This document shows, piece by piece, positions 44,753 to 53,980 of a stretch of DNA of 64,000 nt. The DNA lies in contig NZ_DAMCHJ010000010.1 of assembly GCF_032104385.1 (NCBI RefSeq), positions 58,253 to 122,252 of the forward strand, read 5' to 3'. Below the pieces are notes generated by a model, which did no database searches, was not told the DNA's origin, and saw only the letters and a list, made by a program, of their open reading frames with translations. Within the stretch, counting starts at the first letter, position 1. Each line of letters starts with the position of its first letter. Origin of the DNA: Tissierella sp032104385. Its GTDB lineage: Bacteria > Bacillota > Clostridia > Tissierellales > Tissierellaceae. A program made the position numbers and the translations under genes.

Positions 44753-45499
44753 TTATTCAACCTCCTCTGGTCTTCTAAAATTTCCAAGAGGATAATAAGG
44801 TATCATATTTTCCTCTAACCACTTCATTGCCTCTGGAGCCGTTAACCCCCAGTTAGTCGGACATGTAGATAATACTTCTACTATTCCAAATCCTTTCCCT
44901 TCAAGTTGTAATTGAAAACATTCTTTTATAGCTTTTTTTGCTTTTCTTATATTGGCTGGAGTATTTACTGCTACTCTTTCTACAAACTTTGCACCATGGA
45001 TTGTTGCTAACATTTCAGATATTCTTATTGGTCTGCCACTGTGTTCTTCAGTTCTTCCAAATGGGGCTGTTGTAGCTTTTTGTCCTATTAGGGTTGTAGG
45101 TGCCATTTGTCCGCCTGTCATACCATAAATAGCATTGTTAACAAATATTGTAGAAATCTTTTCTCCTCTATGAGCTGCTTGAACTATTTCCGCTGTACCA
45201 ATGGAAGCTAAATCTCCATCTCCTTGATAAGTGAATACAAACTTATCTGGATGAACCCTCTTAATTCCTGTAGCTACTGCTGGTGCTCTACCATGAGCTG
45301 CCTGCTGCATATCACAATTAAAATAATTGTAAGCAAATACTGAACACCCTACTGGTGCAATGCCTATAGCATTATCTAGTAATCCTAATTCTTCTAGAGC
45401 TTCTCCCACTAATCTATGGATAATTCCATGGGTACAACCTGGACAATAGTGAGTTTGCACATCTGTTAAACCCTTAGTCTTTTCAAAAACTATAGCCAT
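44753..45499 (-). CDS. 2-oxoacid:ferredoxin oxidoreductase, beta (thiamine diphosphate) subunit
   Basis: 248 residues. YCPGCTHGIIHRLVGEAL and the thiamine-binding GDGDLASIGTAE-(x)n-NNAIYGMTGGQM are the family signatures. This subunit holds the thiamine diphosphate and passes electrons to iron-sulfur centres. Its ATG overlaps the stop of the alpha subunit gene (TAATG). The GQMAPTT motif is shared by Vor, Kor and Por enzymes, so substrate is judged by context. Confidence 0.94.
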   Translation of the reverse strand: MAIVFEKTKGLTDVQTHYCPGCTHGIIHRLVGEALEELGLLDNAIGIAPVGCSVFAYNYFNCDMQQAAHGRAPAVATGIKRVHPDKFVFTYQGDGDLASIGTAEIVQAAHRGEKISTIFVNNAIYGMTGGQMAPTTLIGQKATTAPFGRTEEHSGRPIRISEMLATIHGAKFVERVAVNTPANIRKAKKAIKECFQLQLEGKGFGIVEVLSTCPTNWGLTAPEAMKWLEENMIPYYPLGNFRRPEEVE

Positions 45500-46560
45500 T
45501 ATTTTTCACCTCCATAGATTTTTTTAACATGTTCAATTATTGCATCTGGTGTAGGAACCATTCCACCTGTTCTTCCATAGAAAGATACTGGAAATCTTCC
45601 TTCTACTGCTATTTTAACATCATCTACCATTTGTCCTGAATTCATTTCAACTGTAAGTACGCCTTTACAATTTGAATTTATCTTTTTAAATTCATCATAT
45701 GGATATGGCCATAAAGTAATTGGTCTAATAAGTCCTACTTTATATCCTTCTTTTTCTAATTTTGATATTGCTGTTTTTGCAATTCTTGCTGTAGTTCCAT
45801 AAGCTGCTATAACTACATCAGCGTCTTCTATATTGTATGAGTCCACTCTTACTTCATTTTCTTTCATTGTTTTATATTTAGCTTGAAGCTTAATATTATG
45901 TTCTTCAAGTGCTTCTGGTGCTATATATAATGAATTTATAATATTTGGCTCTCTTTTTCCACCAGTTCCTACTGTTGCCCAATCCTTAGGTGGTAACTCT
46001 CTCTTTGTTGGTGCTTTAAACTCTACTGGTTCCATCATTTGACCTATCATACCGTCTCCAAGAACCATAACTGGGTTTCTATATTGGTCTGCTATATCAA
46101 ATCCTTCTATAATTAAGTCAACTAATTCCTGAACATCTGCTGGGGCAAATACAACCATTCTATAATCTCCATTTCCACCACCTCTAGTAGCTTGGAAATA
46201 ATCTGTCTGTGAAGGTTGGATACTTCCTAGTCCTGGTCCACCTCTCATTATATTAACTATTAGACAAGGTAATTCTGCACCTGCAATATAGGAGATGCCT
46301 TCTTGTTTTAATGACATTCCAGGGCTTGATGAAGATGTCATAACCCTTGCACCTGCACCTGCTGCTCCATAAACCATATTTATAGCTGCTACCTCTGATT
46401 CTGCTTGTAAAAATACTCCTCCTGCCTTTGGTAACTCTCTTGACATATATTCTGGTAATTCAGATTGGGGAGTTATAGGATAACCAAAAAAGTACTTACA
46501 GCCTGCCCGAATAGCCGCTGCCCCTATAGCCTCATTCCCTTTCATGAGAACTTTTGTCAT
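45499..46560 (-). CDS. 2-oxoacid:ferredoxin oxidoreductase, alpha subunit
   Basis: 353 residues from the ATG at 46560 (AAGGAGGG upstream); the open frame reaches 46632 but would overlap the delta gene. KGNEAIGAAAIRAGCKYFFGYPITPQSE is the alpha N-terminus with the conserved GYPITPQSE. It contributes to substrate binding and the thiamine site. Part of the vor operon, translationally coupled to beta. Confidence 0.93.
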   Translation of the reverse strand: MTKVLMKGNEAIGAAAIRAGCKYFFGYPITPQSELPEYMSRELPKAGGVFLQAESEVAAINMVYGAAGAGARVMTSSSSPGMSLKQEGISYIAGAELPCLIVNIMRGGPGLGSIQPSQTDYFQATRGGGNGDYRMVVFAPADVQELVDLIIEGFDIADQYRNPVMVLGDGMIGQMMEPVEFKAPTKRELPPKDWATVGTGGKREPNIINSLYIAPEALEEHNIKLQAKYKTMKENEVRVDSYNIEDADVVIAAYGTTARIAKTAISKLEKEGYKVGLIRPITLWPYPYDEFKKINSNCKGVLTVEMNSGQMVDDVKIAVEGRFPVSFYGRTGGMVPTPDAIIEHVKKIYGGEK

Positions 46561-46583
46561 TATAAAACCCTCCTTAAAATATA

Positions 46584-46799
46584 TTAAACTCTTTCTACAG
46601 TAATAACTACATCTGGACAGATTGTAGCACAATTAGCACAACCAATACATTTTTCTGGGTCTGTTGTTGTAGCCGGATGATAACCCTTAGCATTTATTTT
46701 TGTTTTGTCCAGAGCAAGTATATTCACTGGACAAACAGTTGTGCAAAGTGAACATCCCTTGCAGATGTCTTCTTTAAATGTTACCTTTCCTTTAGCCAT
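46584..46799 (-). CDS. 2-oxoacid:ferredoxin oxidoreductase, delta (ferredoxin) subunit
   Basis: 71 residues from the ATG at 46799 with GGGAGGG upstream. Two [4Fe-4S] motifs are CKGCSLCTTVCP and CIGCANCATICP, as in bacterial-type ferredoxins. It carries electrons from the thiamine subunit. First gene of the vor set; a P-loop ATPase gene lies immediately upstream. Confidence 0.95.
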   Translation of the reverse strand: MAKGKVTFKEDICKGCSLCTTVCPVNILALDKTKINAKGYHPATTTDPEKCIGCANCATICPDVVITVERV

Positions 46800-46819
46800 T
46801 TTTTTACCCTCCCTTATTA

Positions 46820-47494
46820 TTATAACATCCATTCATCCCTCATAAATAATTTTATAGGGAATATCTCCCCCTCCAATTTTTTTGGAAGGCTTGGTACTAT
46901 ATCTTCTAATACAGATATATATCTTAACTTTATACCGGTTCTTTCTTGAACCTCTAAAGCTAATTTCTGACCTCTTAATACATCTTCACAAGTTGTACTC
47001 TTTAATAAATGTGTATTATTTACAATACCTGTTATTTTAGCCCTTGATACATCTTGAATCTTTACCATATATTCTAATACCTTATCTACAGTTTGAGTTT
47101 CAGGTCTATTGGCATTTAGGACAAATAACATATCGTATTTACCTTCTTCAAAATACTCATAATATCTTCCTAGAGCTCTTGCTCCTACTTGGTCTCCACC
47201 TACATCCAATATTAAATTATAAGATTCATCTTGTAATGGTGTATAAACTTCAGCAGATATAGATGGTACTTCTATGGCAGGTGCATTTATTTGACTACCT
47301 ATTACCTTTATCCCAACACCTTCCATCTCCAATGCCTTTTCTCTAGATCTAAAGTACATATTTACTATATCCAAATCAGCCAATGCAACTTTTCTACCCA
47401 TTTGTGCTAATTTCACAGCATAGTTTACACTAAACTCTGATTTTCCTGAACCATAATGCCCTATTATAATCCTAATTCTTTTATCATTTAACAT
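46820..47494 (-). CDS. P-loop nucleotide-binding protein (MinD/CobQ-like)
   Basis: About 224 residues. The N-terminal IIIGHYGSGKSEFSVNYA is an atypical Walker A (GHYGSGKS), followed by ALADLDIVNMYFR and a DVGGDQVGARALG segment, features of the SIMIBI ATPase class to which MinD, CobQ and metal-cluster carriers belong. It is placed between buk2 and the vor genes and likely co-transcribed with them. Function unknown; a cofactor or cluster-insertion role for the oxidoreductase is a guess from context. The ATG at 47494 follows GGTGATT; a GTG at 47503 is also possible. Confidence 0.78.
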   Translation of the reverse strand: MLNDKRIRIIIGHYGSGKSEFSVNYAVKLAQMGRKVALADLDIVNMYFRSREKALEMEGVGIKVIGSQINAPAIEVPSISAEVYTPLQDESYNLILDVGGDQVGARALGRYYEYFEEGKYDMLFVLNANRPETQTVDKVLEYMVKIQDVSRAKITGIVNNTHLLKSTTCEDVLRGQKLALEVQERTGIKLRYISVLEDIVPSLPKKLEGEIFPIKLFMRDEWML

Positions 47495-47506
47495 AATCAC
47501 CAAGTC

Positions 47507-48570
47507 CTATTTATATAATTTTGCTTCCTCTTCTCCTCTTAGAACACGAAGTCCACCTTCTGCCAATGCCATAAGCTCATCTTCTCCTGGATAAACAGTT
47601 ACATCACAAATAAATTTAACCATTTCTTCTACCCAAGATGTAAATTCTTTATCATAGGCAATACCGCCTGTAATAAGAATTCCATCAACCTTCCCTTTAA
47701 GCACTGCTGCACATGAGCCAATTTCCTTTGCGACTTGATATGCCATGGCTTTATATATTAATTCTGCATATTTATCTCCACCTTTTATTCTTTGTCCAAC
47801 TTCTCTAGCATCATTGGTATTTAGATAGGATACAATCCCACCATTTCCTTTTATCATTTTTTTCATCTCATCTAAAGAATACTTACCAGAATAACAAAGT
47901 TTTACTAAATCTCCTACTGGGAGAGAGCCCGNNNNNNNNNNAAGGGTCCCTCTCCATCTAGGGCATTTGCTACATCTATTACTCTACCCTTCTCATGAGC
48001 TCCTACTGAAACTCCACCACCTAAATGAGCAACTATTAGGTTTAACTCTTCATATTTCTTTCCTATTTTGTTAGAATGTCTTCTTGCTACAGCTTTTTGA
48101 TTTAGCGCATGAAATATGCTTTTTCTTTCTATTTCTTTTAATCCAGATACCCTAGCTACTTCTTCCATTTCATCTACTACAACCGGATCCACTATAAAAG
48201 AATTTTTACCTATTTCTTTAGCTATTTCATAAGCTATAATTCCACCTAGGTTTGAGGCATGTTCTCCTAAATATCCAATCTTTAAATCTTCTAACATCTT
48301 ATCATTTACTTCATAAGTACCACCTTCTATAGGTTTAAGAAGTCCACCTCTACCTACTACTCCATCAAGAGTATCTATTGAAATATTATTTTTTTCCAAT
48401 GCATTTACTATAATGTTTTTTCTAAATTCATATTGGTCATAAATTTTATCGAAACTAGAAATTTCTTCTACTGAGTGACGAAGAGTTTCTTCAAATATAC
48501 TTTTTTCATCATCGAAAACTGCTATTTTAGTTGATGTAGAACCTGGATTTATAATTAATAGTCTAGTCAT
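47507..48570 (-). CDS. buk: Butyrate (branched-chain fatty acid) kinase 2, with assembly gap
   Basis: An acetokinase-family enzyme of about 355 residues. The N-terminal phosphate loop is LIINPGSTSTKIAVF, and VAHLGGGVSVGAHEKGRVID is the adenosine region. A 10-N gap (47932-47941) splits it into apparent fragments. By comparison with the neighbouring buk1, which reads GPFSPDRAGTLPVGDL at this point, the missing piece should be about 14 bases, which restores the frame. It makes ATP from acyl phosphate. Ten bases separate it from ptb. Confidence 0.93.
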
Positions 48571-48580
48571 TTTCCTCCTC

Positions 48581-49483
48581 CTATTTTGACGCCATTAGTA
48601 CGGCTAAGGCTATTGAATTTAATTTTGACTCTTCATTATCAGCTCTAGATGTAAGTACTATTGGTGATTTTGTTCCTACAATAAGTCCTGCTGATTTTGC
48701 ATTTGCTAAAAATGATAAACATTTATATAGTACATTACCTGCATCAATATGAGGTACCAATAGTATGTCCGCATCTCCTGCAACTTCACTATTTATTCCC
48801 TTTAATTTTGCTGATTCCTTAGATATAGCATTATCTAATGCAAAAGGCCCATCTACTAAACAACCTGTAATCTCTCCACTTCTATTCATATCAGCTAATT
48901 CTTTTGCATGAATAGTAGCTTCCATCTTTGGAGATACTTTTTCCTTTGATGCCAAAACTGCTACTTTTGGTCTTTCTATATCTAAAGACTTAGCCAATTC
49001 TACAGCATTCTCAATTATTTCCTTCTTCTGATAAATATCTGGTGCTATATTCATAGCTGCATCAGTTACAATAAAAACCTTATGATAAGTTGAAACATCA
49101 AATACAGCAACATGAGATATTACCTTGCCTGTCCTAAGTCCAATCTCACTATCTAAAACTTGTTTCATTATTACAGATGTATCTATAAGTCCCTTCATTA
49201 AAACATCTGCCTTTCCACTGCTCACCATCTCTGTTGCTATCCTACAAGCCAATGCTCCATCTTTTTCATTGATTATTTCGATACCTGATAAGTCAAACTG
49301 GAGCTCCTTAGCAATTTCTAATATTTTTTCTTTATCTCCTACTAATATAGGCTCTGCTATCTTTGACTCTGTAGCATTTTTTATTGCAGATAATACGTCC
49401 TTATCCTGTGCTACAGCTACAGATACTTTCTTTGGTCCCCTCTTCTTAGCTAATTCTAATAAATCTTCCAATGACTTAGCCAC
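48581..49483 (-). CDS. ptb: Phosphate butyryltransferase
   Basis: 300 residues of the phosphotransacylase family (Ptb). DVLMKGLIDTSVIMKQVLD and VLPHIDAGNV-like VPHIDAGNVLYK are typical. It exchanges CoA for phosphate on butyryl-, isobutyryl- or isovaleryl-CoA. It lies between two butyrate kinase genes and overlaps the end of buk1 by eight bases, indicating one transcript and a direct CoA-ester to acyl phosphate to acid pathway. Confidence 0.94.
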   Translation of the reverse strand: MAKSLEDLLELAKKRGPKKVSVAVAQDKDVLSAIKNATESKIAEPILVGDKEKILEIAKELQFDLSGIEIINEKDGALACRIATEMVSSGKADVLMKGLIDTSVIMKQVLDSEIGLRTGKVISHVAVFDVSTYHKVFIVTDAAMNIAPDIYQKKEIIENAVELAKSLDIERPKVAVLASKEKVSPKMEATIHAKELADMNRSGEITGCLVDGPFALDNAISKESAKLKGINSEVAGDADILLVPHIDAGNVLYKCLSFLANAKSAGLIVGTKSPIVLTSRADNEESKLNSIALAVLMASK

Positions 49484-50567
49484 TTATCTCCACCTCATCT
49501 TCATATATTTTTACTTCTTCTTGCCCATTAATTACTCTTTGAGCACCTTTGTTTAATGCCTCCATTTCATCTTCTCCAGGATATACTATAACTTCAGATA
49601 TAAAGTTTATCATTCCTTTTATTCTGTCTACTAAATAATTAGAATAGGATAATCCCCCAGTTAATATAATATTATCTATTTTTCCATAAAGCACTGATGC
49701 ATAGCTGCCTATTTCTTTCCCTATTTGGTATGCCATTGCATCATAAATAAGTTCTGCATATTTATCTCCACTATTTATTCTTCCTTCTACTTCTCGTCCA
49801 TCCATAGTACCTAAATATGAGAAAAGTCCCCCTTCCCCTTGAAGCATGGTTTTCATATCACTTAATGTATACTTTCCTGAATAACATAATTTAACTAAAT
49901 CTCCAACAGGTAATGTTCCTGCTCTATCTGGAGAAAAAGGTCCCATTTCTTTAGCATTATTTACATCTATAATTCTACCTGATTCAACTGCTGCAATAGA
50001 TATGCCCCCTCCTAGATGGGCTACAACTAGGTTTAAATCTTCTATTTCTTTATTTAATTCCTTCGCTCTTCTATGGCATACAGCCTTAATATTTAATGCA
50101 TGAACTAAGGATTTTCTAGGCACTTCCTTAAGTCCAGATATTCTAGCTATTTCATGAAATTCATCTACTGCTACAGGATCTACTATATAAGCTGATATAC
50201 CTTCTAGATCAGCCAATCCCTTAGCAAGAATACCACCTAAGTTAGAAGCATGTTCCCCTTGTATACCAACTTTTAAATCTTCAATCATTGCGTCAGTTAC
50301 AGAATAAGTGCCTCCAGGCATAGATCTTAATAATCCTCCTCTTCCAACTACTGCTATTAGTGAATTAGTAGATATATTCTCAGATTCTAGCCAATCTTTG
50401 ATTAAATTTAATCTATAATCATATTGATCTACAACCCTTTCATACTTCTCTAAATCTTCTTTTTTATGGTCTATCTTAAAGGTTTTTAATACCTTTTCTT
50501 CTTCAAATATAGACACTTTTGTAGATGTAGAGCCTGGATTAATTGCTAAAACATGTTTTCTCTCCAT
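49476..50567 (-). CDS. buk: Butyrate (branched-chain fatty acid) kinase 1
   Basis: 363 residues of the acetokinase family, complete. LAINPGSTSTKVSIF, VAHLGGGISIAAVESGRIID and GPFSPDRAGTLPVGDL are the phosphate, adenosine and catalytic regions. It is a paralogue of buk2 (47507-48570). Two kinases flanking ptb suggest different chain preference or dosage. It follows cdaR on the same strand after 10 bases. Confidence 0.95.
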   Translation of the reverse strand: MERKHVLAINPGSTSTKVSIFEEEKVLKTFKIDHKKEDLEKYERVVDQYDYRLNLIKDWLESENISTNSLIAVVGRGGLLRSMPGGTYSVTDAMIEDLKVGIQGEHASNLGGILAKGLADLEGISAYIVDPVAVDEFHEIARISGLKEVPRKSLVHALNIKAVCHRRAKELNKEIEDLNLVVAHLGGGISIAAVESGRIIDVNNAKEMGPFSPDRAGTLPVGDLVKLCYSGKYTLSDMKTMLQGEGGLFSYLGTMDGREVEGRINSGDKYAELIYDAMAYQIGKEIGSYASVLYGKIDNIILTGGLSYSNYLVDRIKGMINFISEVIVYPGEDEMEALNKGAQRVINGQEEVKIYEDEVEISG

Positions 50568-50577
50568 ACCTTTCCCC

Positions 50578-51792
50578 CTACCGTTTAATTATTTTAAATT
50601 CAATGGATTGCGGTATAATTTCTTTTACTGTAATGCCTGTTGGTGCATTAGAACCTAAATATACTTTATGAGTTCCTTCATCTATCATATTAAAATCCAA
50701 GTACAAACCTATGTCTTCTTTAGTTAGAGCTTCAACTATTTTTTTACTTCCCTTTACAGAAACCTGTACAGTTTTAGAATTATCATCAGTATCAATAGCT
50801 AAACTATCATCTAAATTTCTAATATCTACTTCATTCAACACATATTCAAATACCCTAGTAGAATTTTCTTCAATATTTAAAGATACTGTTACCTTTTCAT
50901 TTGGATTTAATAAAGAAACATTTTCTGGAAGTTCTAATTCAACAGGTACATCTGTATTTCCCATTAATTTATTTACATCTATTGGCTTGGTTTGAATAAA
51001 AGTTAAATTTGATATACTTTTATCCCCCTTAAGTGTTATCTTGTTTGGATTTATGGTAATTTCAGTAATTTCATAGTTCTCTGGTAACTGCTCTTGTAAA
51101 TTAAGCTCTATTGGTACGGTTACTGTTCTAAGTATTGGAATAGTAATATCTACTACCTTTGGCTCTTTTTCCACCCCTATAATATCATGTCCTTCATCAT
51201 CTATTAATTTTATAGGTACAGTAATACTTTCATCCTCTTTTCTACTACTAAGGTCCACCTCTACTATTGCTTCCGAAACCTTATTTACCAAAGTTCTAGG
51301 TCCTTTGAGTAGAACTGTTTTAGATTTTGTTGTCATATCTCCTACTACATAATTTGGTCCAAGACTGCCTTTAGTCCTTATACTTAAATTCTTTTCCTTA
51401 GTTATTAATTTATCGAATGTAAACAAAGCCTCTCTTGGCTCATGTCCAACTATTTTTATATTGTTTGATTGACTTAAGTTTACATTTATTGGAACCTTTA
51501 TCTGTCCCTCTTTATATCCGCTTAAATCTACTTGAGCCTTTATGGATTCTTGAGAAAAGTTAGCCATATCAGATTTTTTACCTACAACTTTTACATTTAC
51601 GGTTACTTCCTCTGGCTCCATAATTATTAATCCTTGTCTATCCAATGCACTTTCGTTATTAAATTTTACTGTGATATTCTTATATTCCTTAGATATATCG
51701 GGATTTACTTCACTCATAACATAGCTCCACAAAATAACAGCTATAATAAAAGCAAAGACCTTTAGCGTTAAATCATTCTTCTCCTTGCTCAT
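50578..51792 (-). CDS. cdaR: CdaA regulatory protein CdaR (YbbR domain)
   Basis: 404 residues with an N-terminal membrane anchor (about 9-27, VFAFIIAVILWSYVMSEV) and four extracellular YbbR repeats, each with a DLS or DL-turn strand pattern. It binds CdaA at the membrane and tunes cyclic di-AMP synthesis. It overlaps cdaA by 20 bases. Confidence 0.95.
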   Translation of the reverse strand: MSKEKNDLTLKVFAFIIAVILWSYVMSEVNPDISKEYKNITVKFNNESALDRQGLIIMEPEEVTVNVKVVGKKSDMANFSQESIKAQVDLSGYKEGQIKVPINVNLSQSNNIKIVGHEPREALFTFDKLITKEKNLSIRTKGSLGPNYVVGDMTTKSKTVLLKGPRTLVNKVSEAIVEVDLSSRKEDESITVPIKLIDDEGHDIIGVEKEPKVVDITIPILRTVTVPIELNLQEQLPENYEITEITINPNKITLKGDKSISNLTFIQTKPIDVNKLMGNTDVPVELELPENVSLLNPNEKVTVSLNIEENSTRVFEYVLNEVDIRNLDDSLAIDTDDNSKTVQVSVKGSKKIVEALTKEDIGLYLDFNMIDEGTHKVYLGSNAPTGITVKEIIPQSIEFKIIKR

Positions 51793-52612
51793 CTTTTCGC
51801 CTCCATTTTGTCATAAATGTTTGGGGTGAATCCTTTGGCTTATACATATCTATTAATATCTGCTTTAATGTCTTAGAATCTAAATGCCTTGCTATAGTTC
51901 CATTTTCAGCTATTGAAATGGCTCCTGTTTCCTCAGAAACTATTATAGCTAGACTATCTGATCTTTCTGATATGCCCAATGCTGCTCTATGTCTGGTTCC
52001 TAGTTCTTTACTTAAATTCATATTGTCTGTAAGTGGTAAAAAACAAGCTGCTGCCTTAATCATATCTTCTTTTATAATTACTGCACCATCGTGTAAAGGC
52101 GTATTGGGAATAAAAATATTAATGAGCAAATTACTAGACACAACGCCATTTATCCTAGTCCCTGTTTCCACAACTTCATTTAAACCTGTTTCCCTCTCAA
52201 GAACAATTAATGCACCGATTTTTTGTCTAGATAAAGATGCACAAGCTTCGACTATTTCTTCTACAGTCTTTGATAAGCTTTCCCCTTTTATTTCTAAAAA
52301 TGATTTAGTGAAAAATCTAGATCTGCCTATATATTCAAGTCCACGTCTAAGTTCTGGTTGAAATACAATTAAAATAGCTATAACTCCCACTGTCATAGTG
52401 TTTTTTAATATCCAGTTAATAGTATACAGCTCTAGCAATCCTTCTCCACTTATTTTTTCAAATACAAATATAACAAATATTCCTTTAATAAGCTGCTCTG
52501 CTCTGGTTTCTCTAATTAGTTTAAAAACCTTATAAAAAACTGCCGCTACAATAATAATGTCTATAACATCTCTTATTCTAATATTTGAGAATAATCTATT
52601 AAAAATTTCCAA
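51773..52612 (-). CDS. cdaA: Diadenylate cyclase CdaA
   Basis: 279 residues with three N-terminal membrane segments and a DAC domain. Catalytic motifs are TPLHDGAVII and GTRHRAALGISE. It makes cyclic di-AMP from two ATP; the messenger controls potassium and osmolyte transport and wall homeostasis. It overlaps cdaR. The usual third partner glmM is elsewhere (26948-28300). A TATAAT-like box occurs about 55 bases upstream. Confidence 0.96.
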   Translation of the reverse strand: MEIFNRLFSNIRIRDVIDIIIVAAVFYKVFKLIRETRAEQLIKGIFVIFVFEKISGEGLLELYTINWILKNTMTVGVIAILIVFQPELRRGLEYIGRSRFFTKSFLEIKGESLSKTVEEIVEACASLSRQKIGALIVLERETGLNEVVETGTRINGVVSSNLLINIFIPNTPLHDGAVIIKEDMIKAAACFLPLTDNMNLSKELGTRHRAALGISERSDSLAIIVSEETGAISIAENGTIARHLDSKTLKQILIDMYKPKDSPQTFMTKWRRKDEQGEE

Positions 52613-52725
52613 GGTTTACCACGCCTTTTATTGTATTTTCACTTCTATTTCTATTATATAATAACTGTTCCATTAATTGAACTGATAAATTAAATATATT
52701 AAATTTAATTTAATTCTGAAAAGCC

Positions 52726-53949
52726 TTAATTTTCAATCATCTTATTCATAGTATCTTCAAAAGACTTTTTAATTCTTGGTTTTAATGAATCCCCTATAGC
52801 TATATCTAGTTCCCCTTGAATATAGTCATCTATTGGTAAAATCTCGTAAAATAACTTACCGTTTTCCCTATATCTATAAACCCATGTTGGTATATAATCC
52901 CTATTTTTAATTATTGTTTCCCCAGTTGTAAAATCCTTCTCTATATTTAGATTAACCATTATTCCATCTTCAGTATATGGGTTGTCTGTATTTTCTTTTC
53001 TCTGATTAGATAAAAAATTTCCCATGGAATAAATAATAAAATTATCTTTCCCATCTTTATTGATTATTTCAGTCCTTTGAATTACGTGAGGATGACTGCC
53101 TAATATAATATTTGCACCCCATTCTACCATCTTTCTTCCCAATTCCACTTGATATGTTGAAGGCTCTCTTTGATATTCATTTCCCCAATGAATACATACT
53201 ACTACTAAATCAACACCTAAAGACTTTGATTTATCTATATCAGCTTTTATTTTTTCTTCATCTATTCTATTTATCATATAGGATAATTCTTCTTTAGTTA
53301 AGGCATTATCCAATCCATTTAAACCATAGGTATATGAAAGGAGAGCTATTCTTATGTCTTTTATCTCTTCTATAAGAATATTATCATTAGGTTCTTTATA
53401 TGTTCCTATATTTTTCATTCCATATTCATTTATATTATCTATAGTCTTAATTATCCCTTTCTTGCCTTGATCTAAACAATGATTATTAGCTGTAGTTAAT
53501 ATATCAAAACCTGTCTCCCTTAAAGCCAAAAGTGTTTCCTTGGGAGTATTAAATCTTGGAAATCCAGAAAAACCAACTTCTGCTCCAGCTGTGACTGTCT
53601 CAAAATTTCCCAATGCTAAATCTGCTTCTTCTACATATTTTTTTATATGTCTAAAAGTCTTAGCAAAATCATAGGATTTTGTTTCCCTATTAAAAGCGGC
53701 CTTGTATTGAGGAGAATGGAACATTATATCTCCAACTGCCAGAAGGTTTATAGAGGATACTCTAGGTTCCTTAAAGACTTCAATTCTTTCATTATTATTT
53801 TCATCTATTTCTTTACCTAATTCATTATACTTATTTGTTATATTCTCATTTTTTTCTGTAATATGGTTAAATATTTCTATTCCTAAAAAAACAAATAACA
53901 AAAATGAAAAAGCTAAAAATAATATTTTTATATTATGTCTTTTTCTCAT
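52726..53949 (-). CDS. CapA family protein (poly-gamma-glutamate synthesis-type metallophosphatase)
   Basis: 407 residues. An N-terminal membrane anchor (about 7-25) is followed by a PGA_cap domain of the calcineurin-like metallophosphatase superfamily: AVGDIMFH, NNHCLDQG, CIHWGNEY and LGSHPHVIQ carry the predicted metal ligands. In capsule systems CapA is needed for polymer export or anchoring, but many lone CapA proteins have no known substrate; no other cap gene is present. It faces the same way as the following cdaA region but lies in its own unit. Confidence 0.88.
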   Translation of the reverse strand: MRKRHNIKILFLAFSFLLFVFLGIEIFNHITEKNENITNKYNELGKEIDENNNERIEVFKEPRVSSINLLAVGDIMFHSPQYKAAFNRETKSYDFAKTFRHIKKYVEEADLALGNFETVTAGAEVGFSGFPRFNTPKETLLALRETGFDILTTANNHCLDQGKKGIIKTIDNINEYGMKNIGTYKEPNDNILIEEIKDIRIALLSYTYGLNGLDNALTKEELSYMINRIDEEKIKADIDKSKSLGVDLVVVCIHWGNEYQREPSTYQVELGRKMVEWGANIILGSHPHVIQRTEIINKDGKDNFIIYSMGNFLSNQRKENTDNPYTEDGIMVNLNIEKDFTTGETIIKNRDYIPTWVYRYRENGKLFYEILPIDDYIQGELDIAIGDSLKPRIKKSFEDTMNKMIEN

Positions 53950-53980
53950 AAATGTCCTCCTTTGTAGTATATTGATTGAA

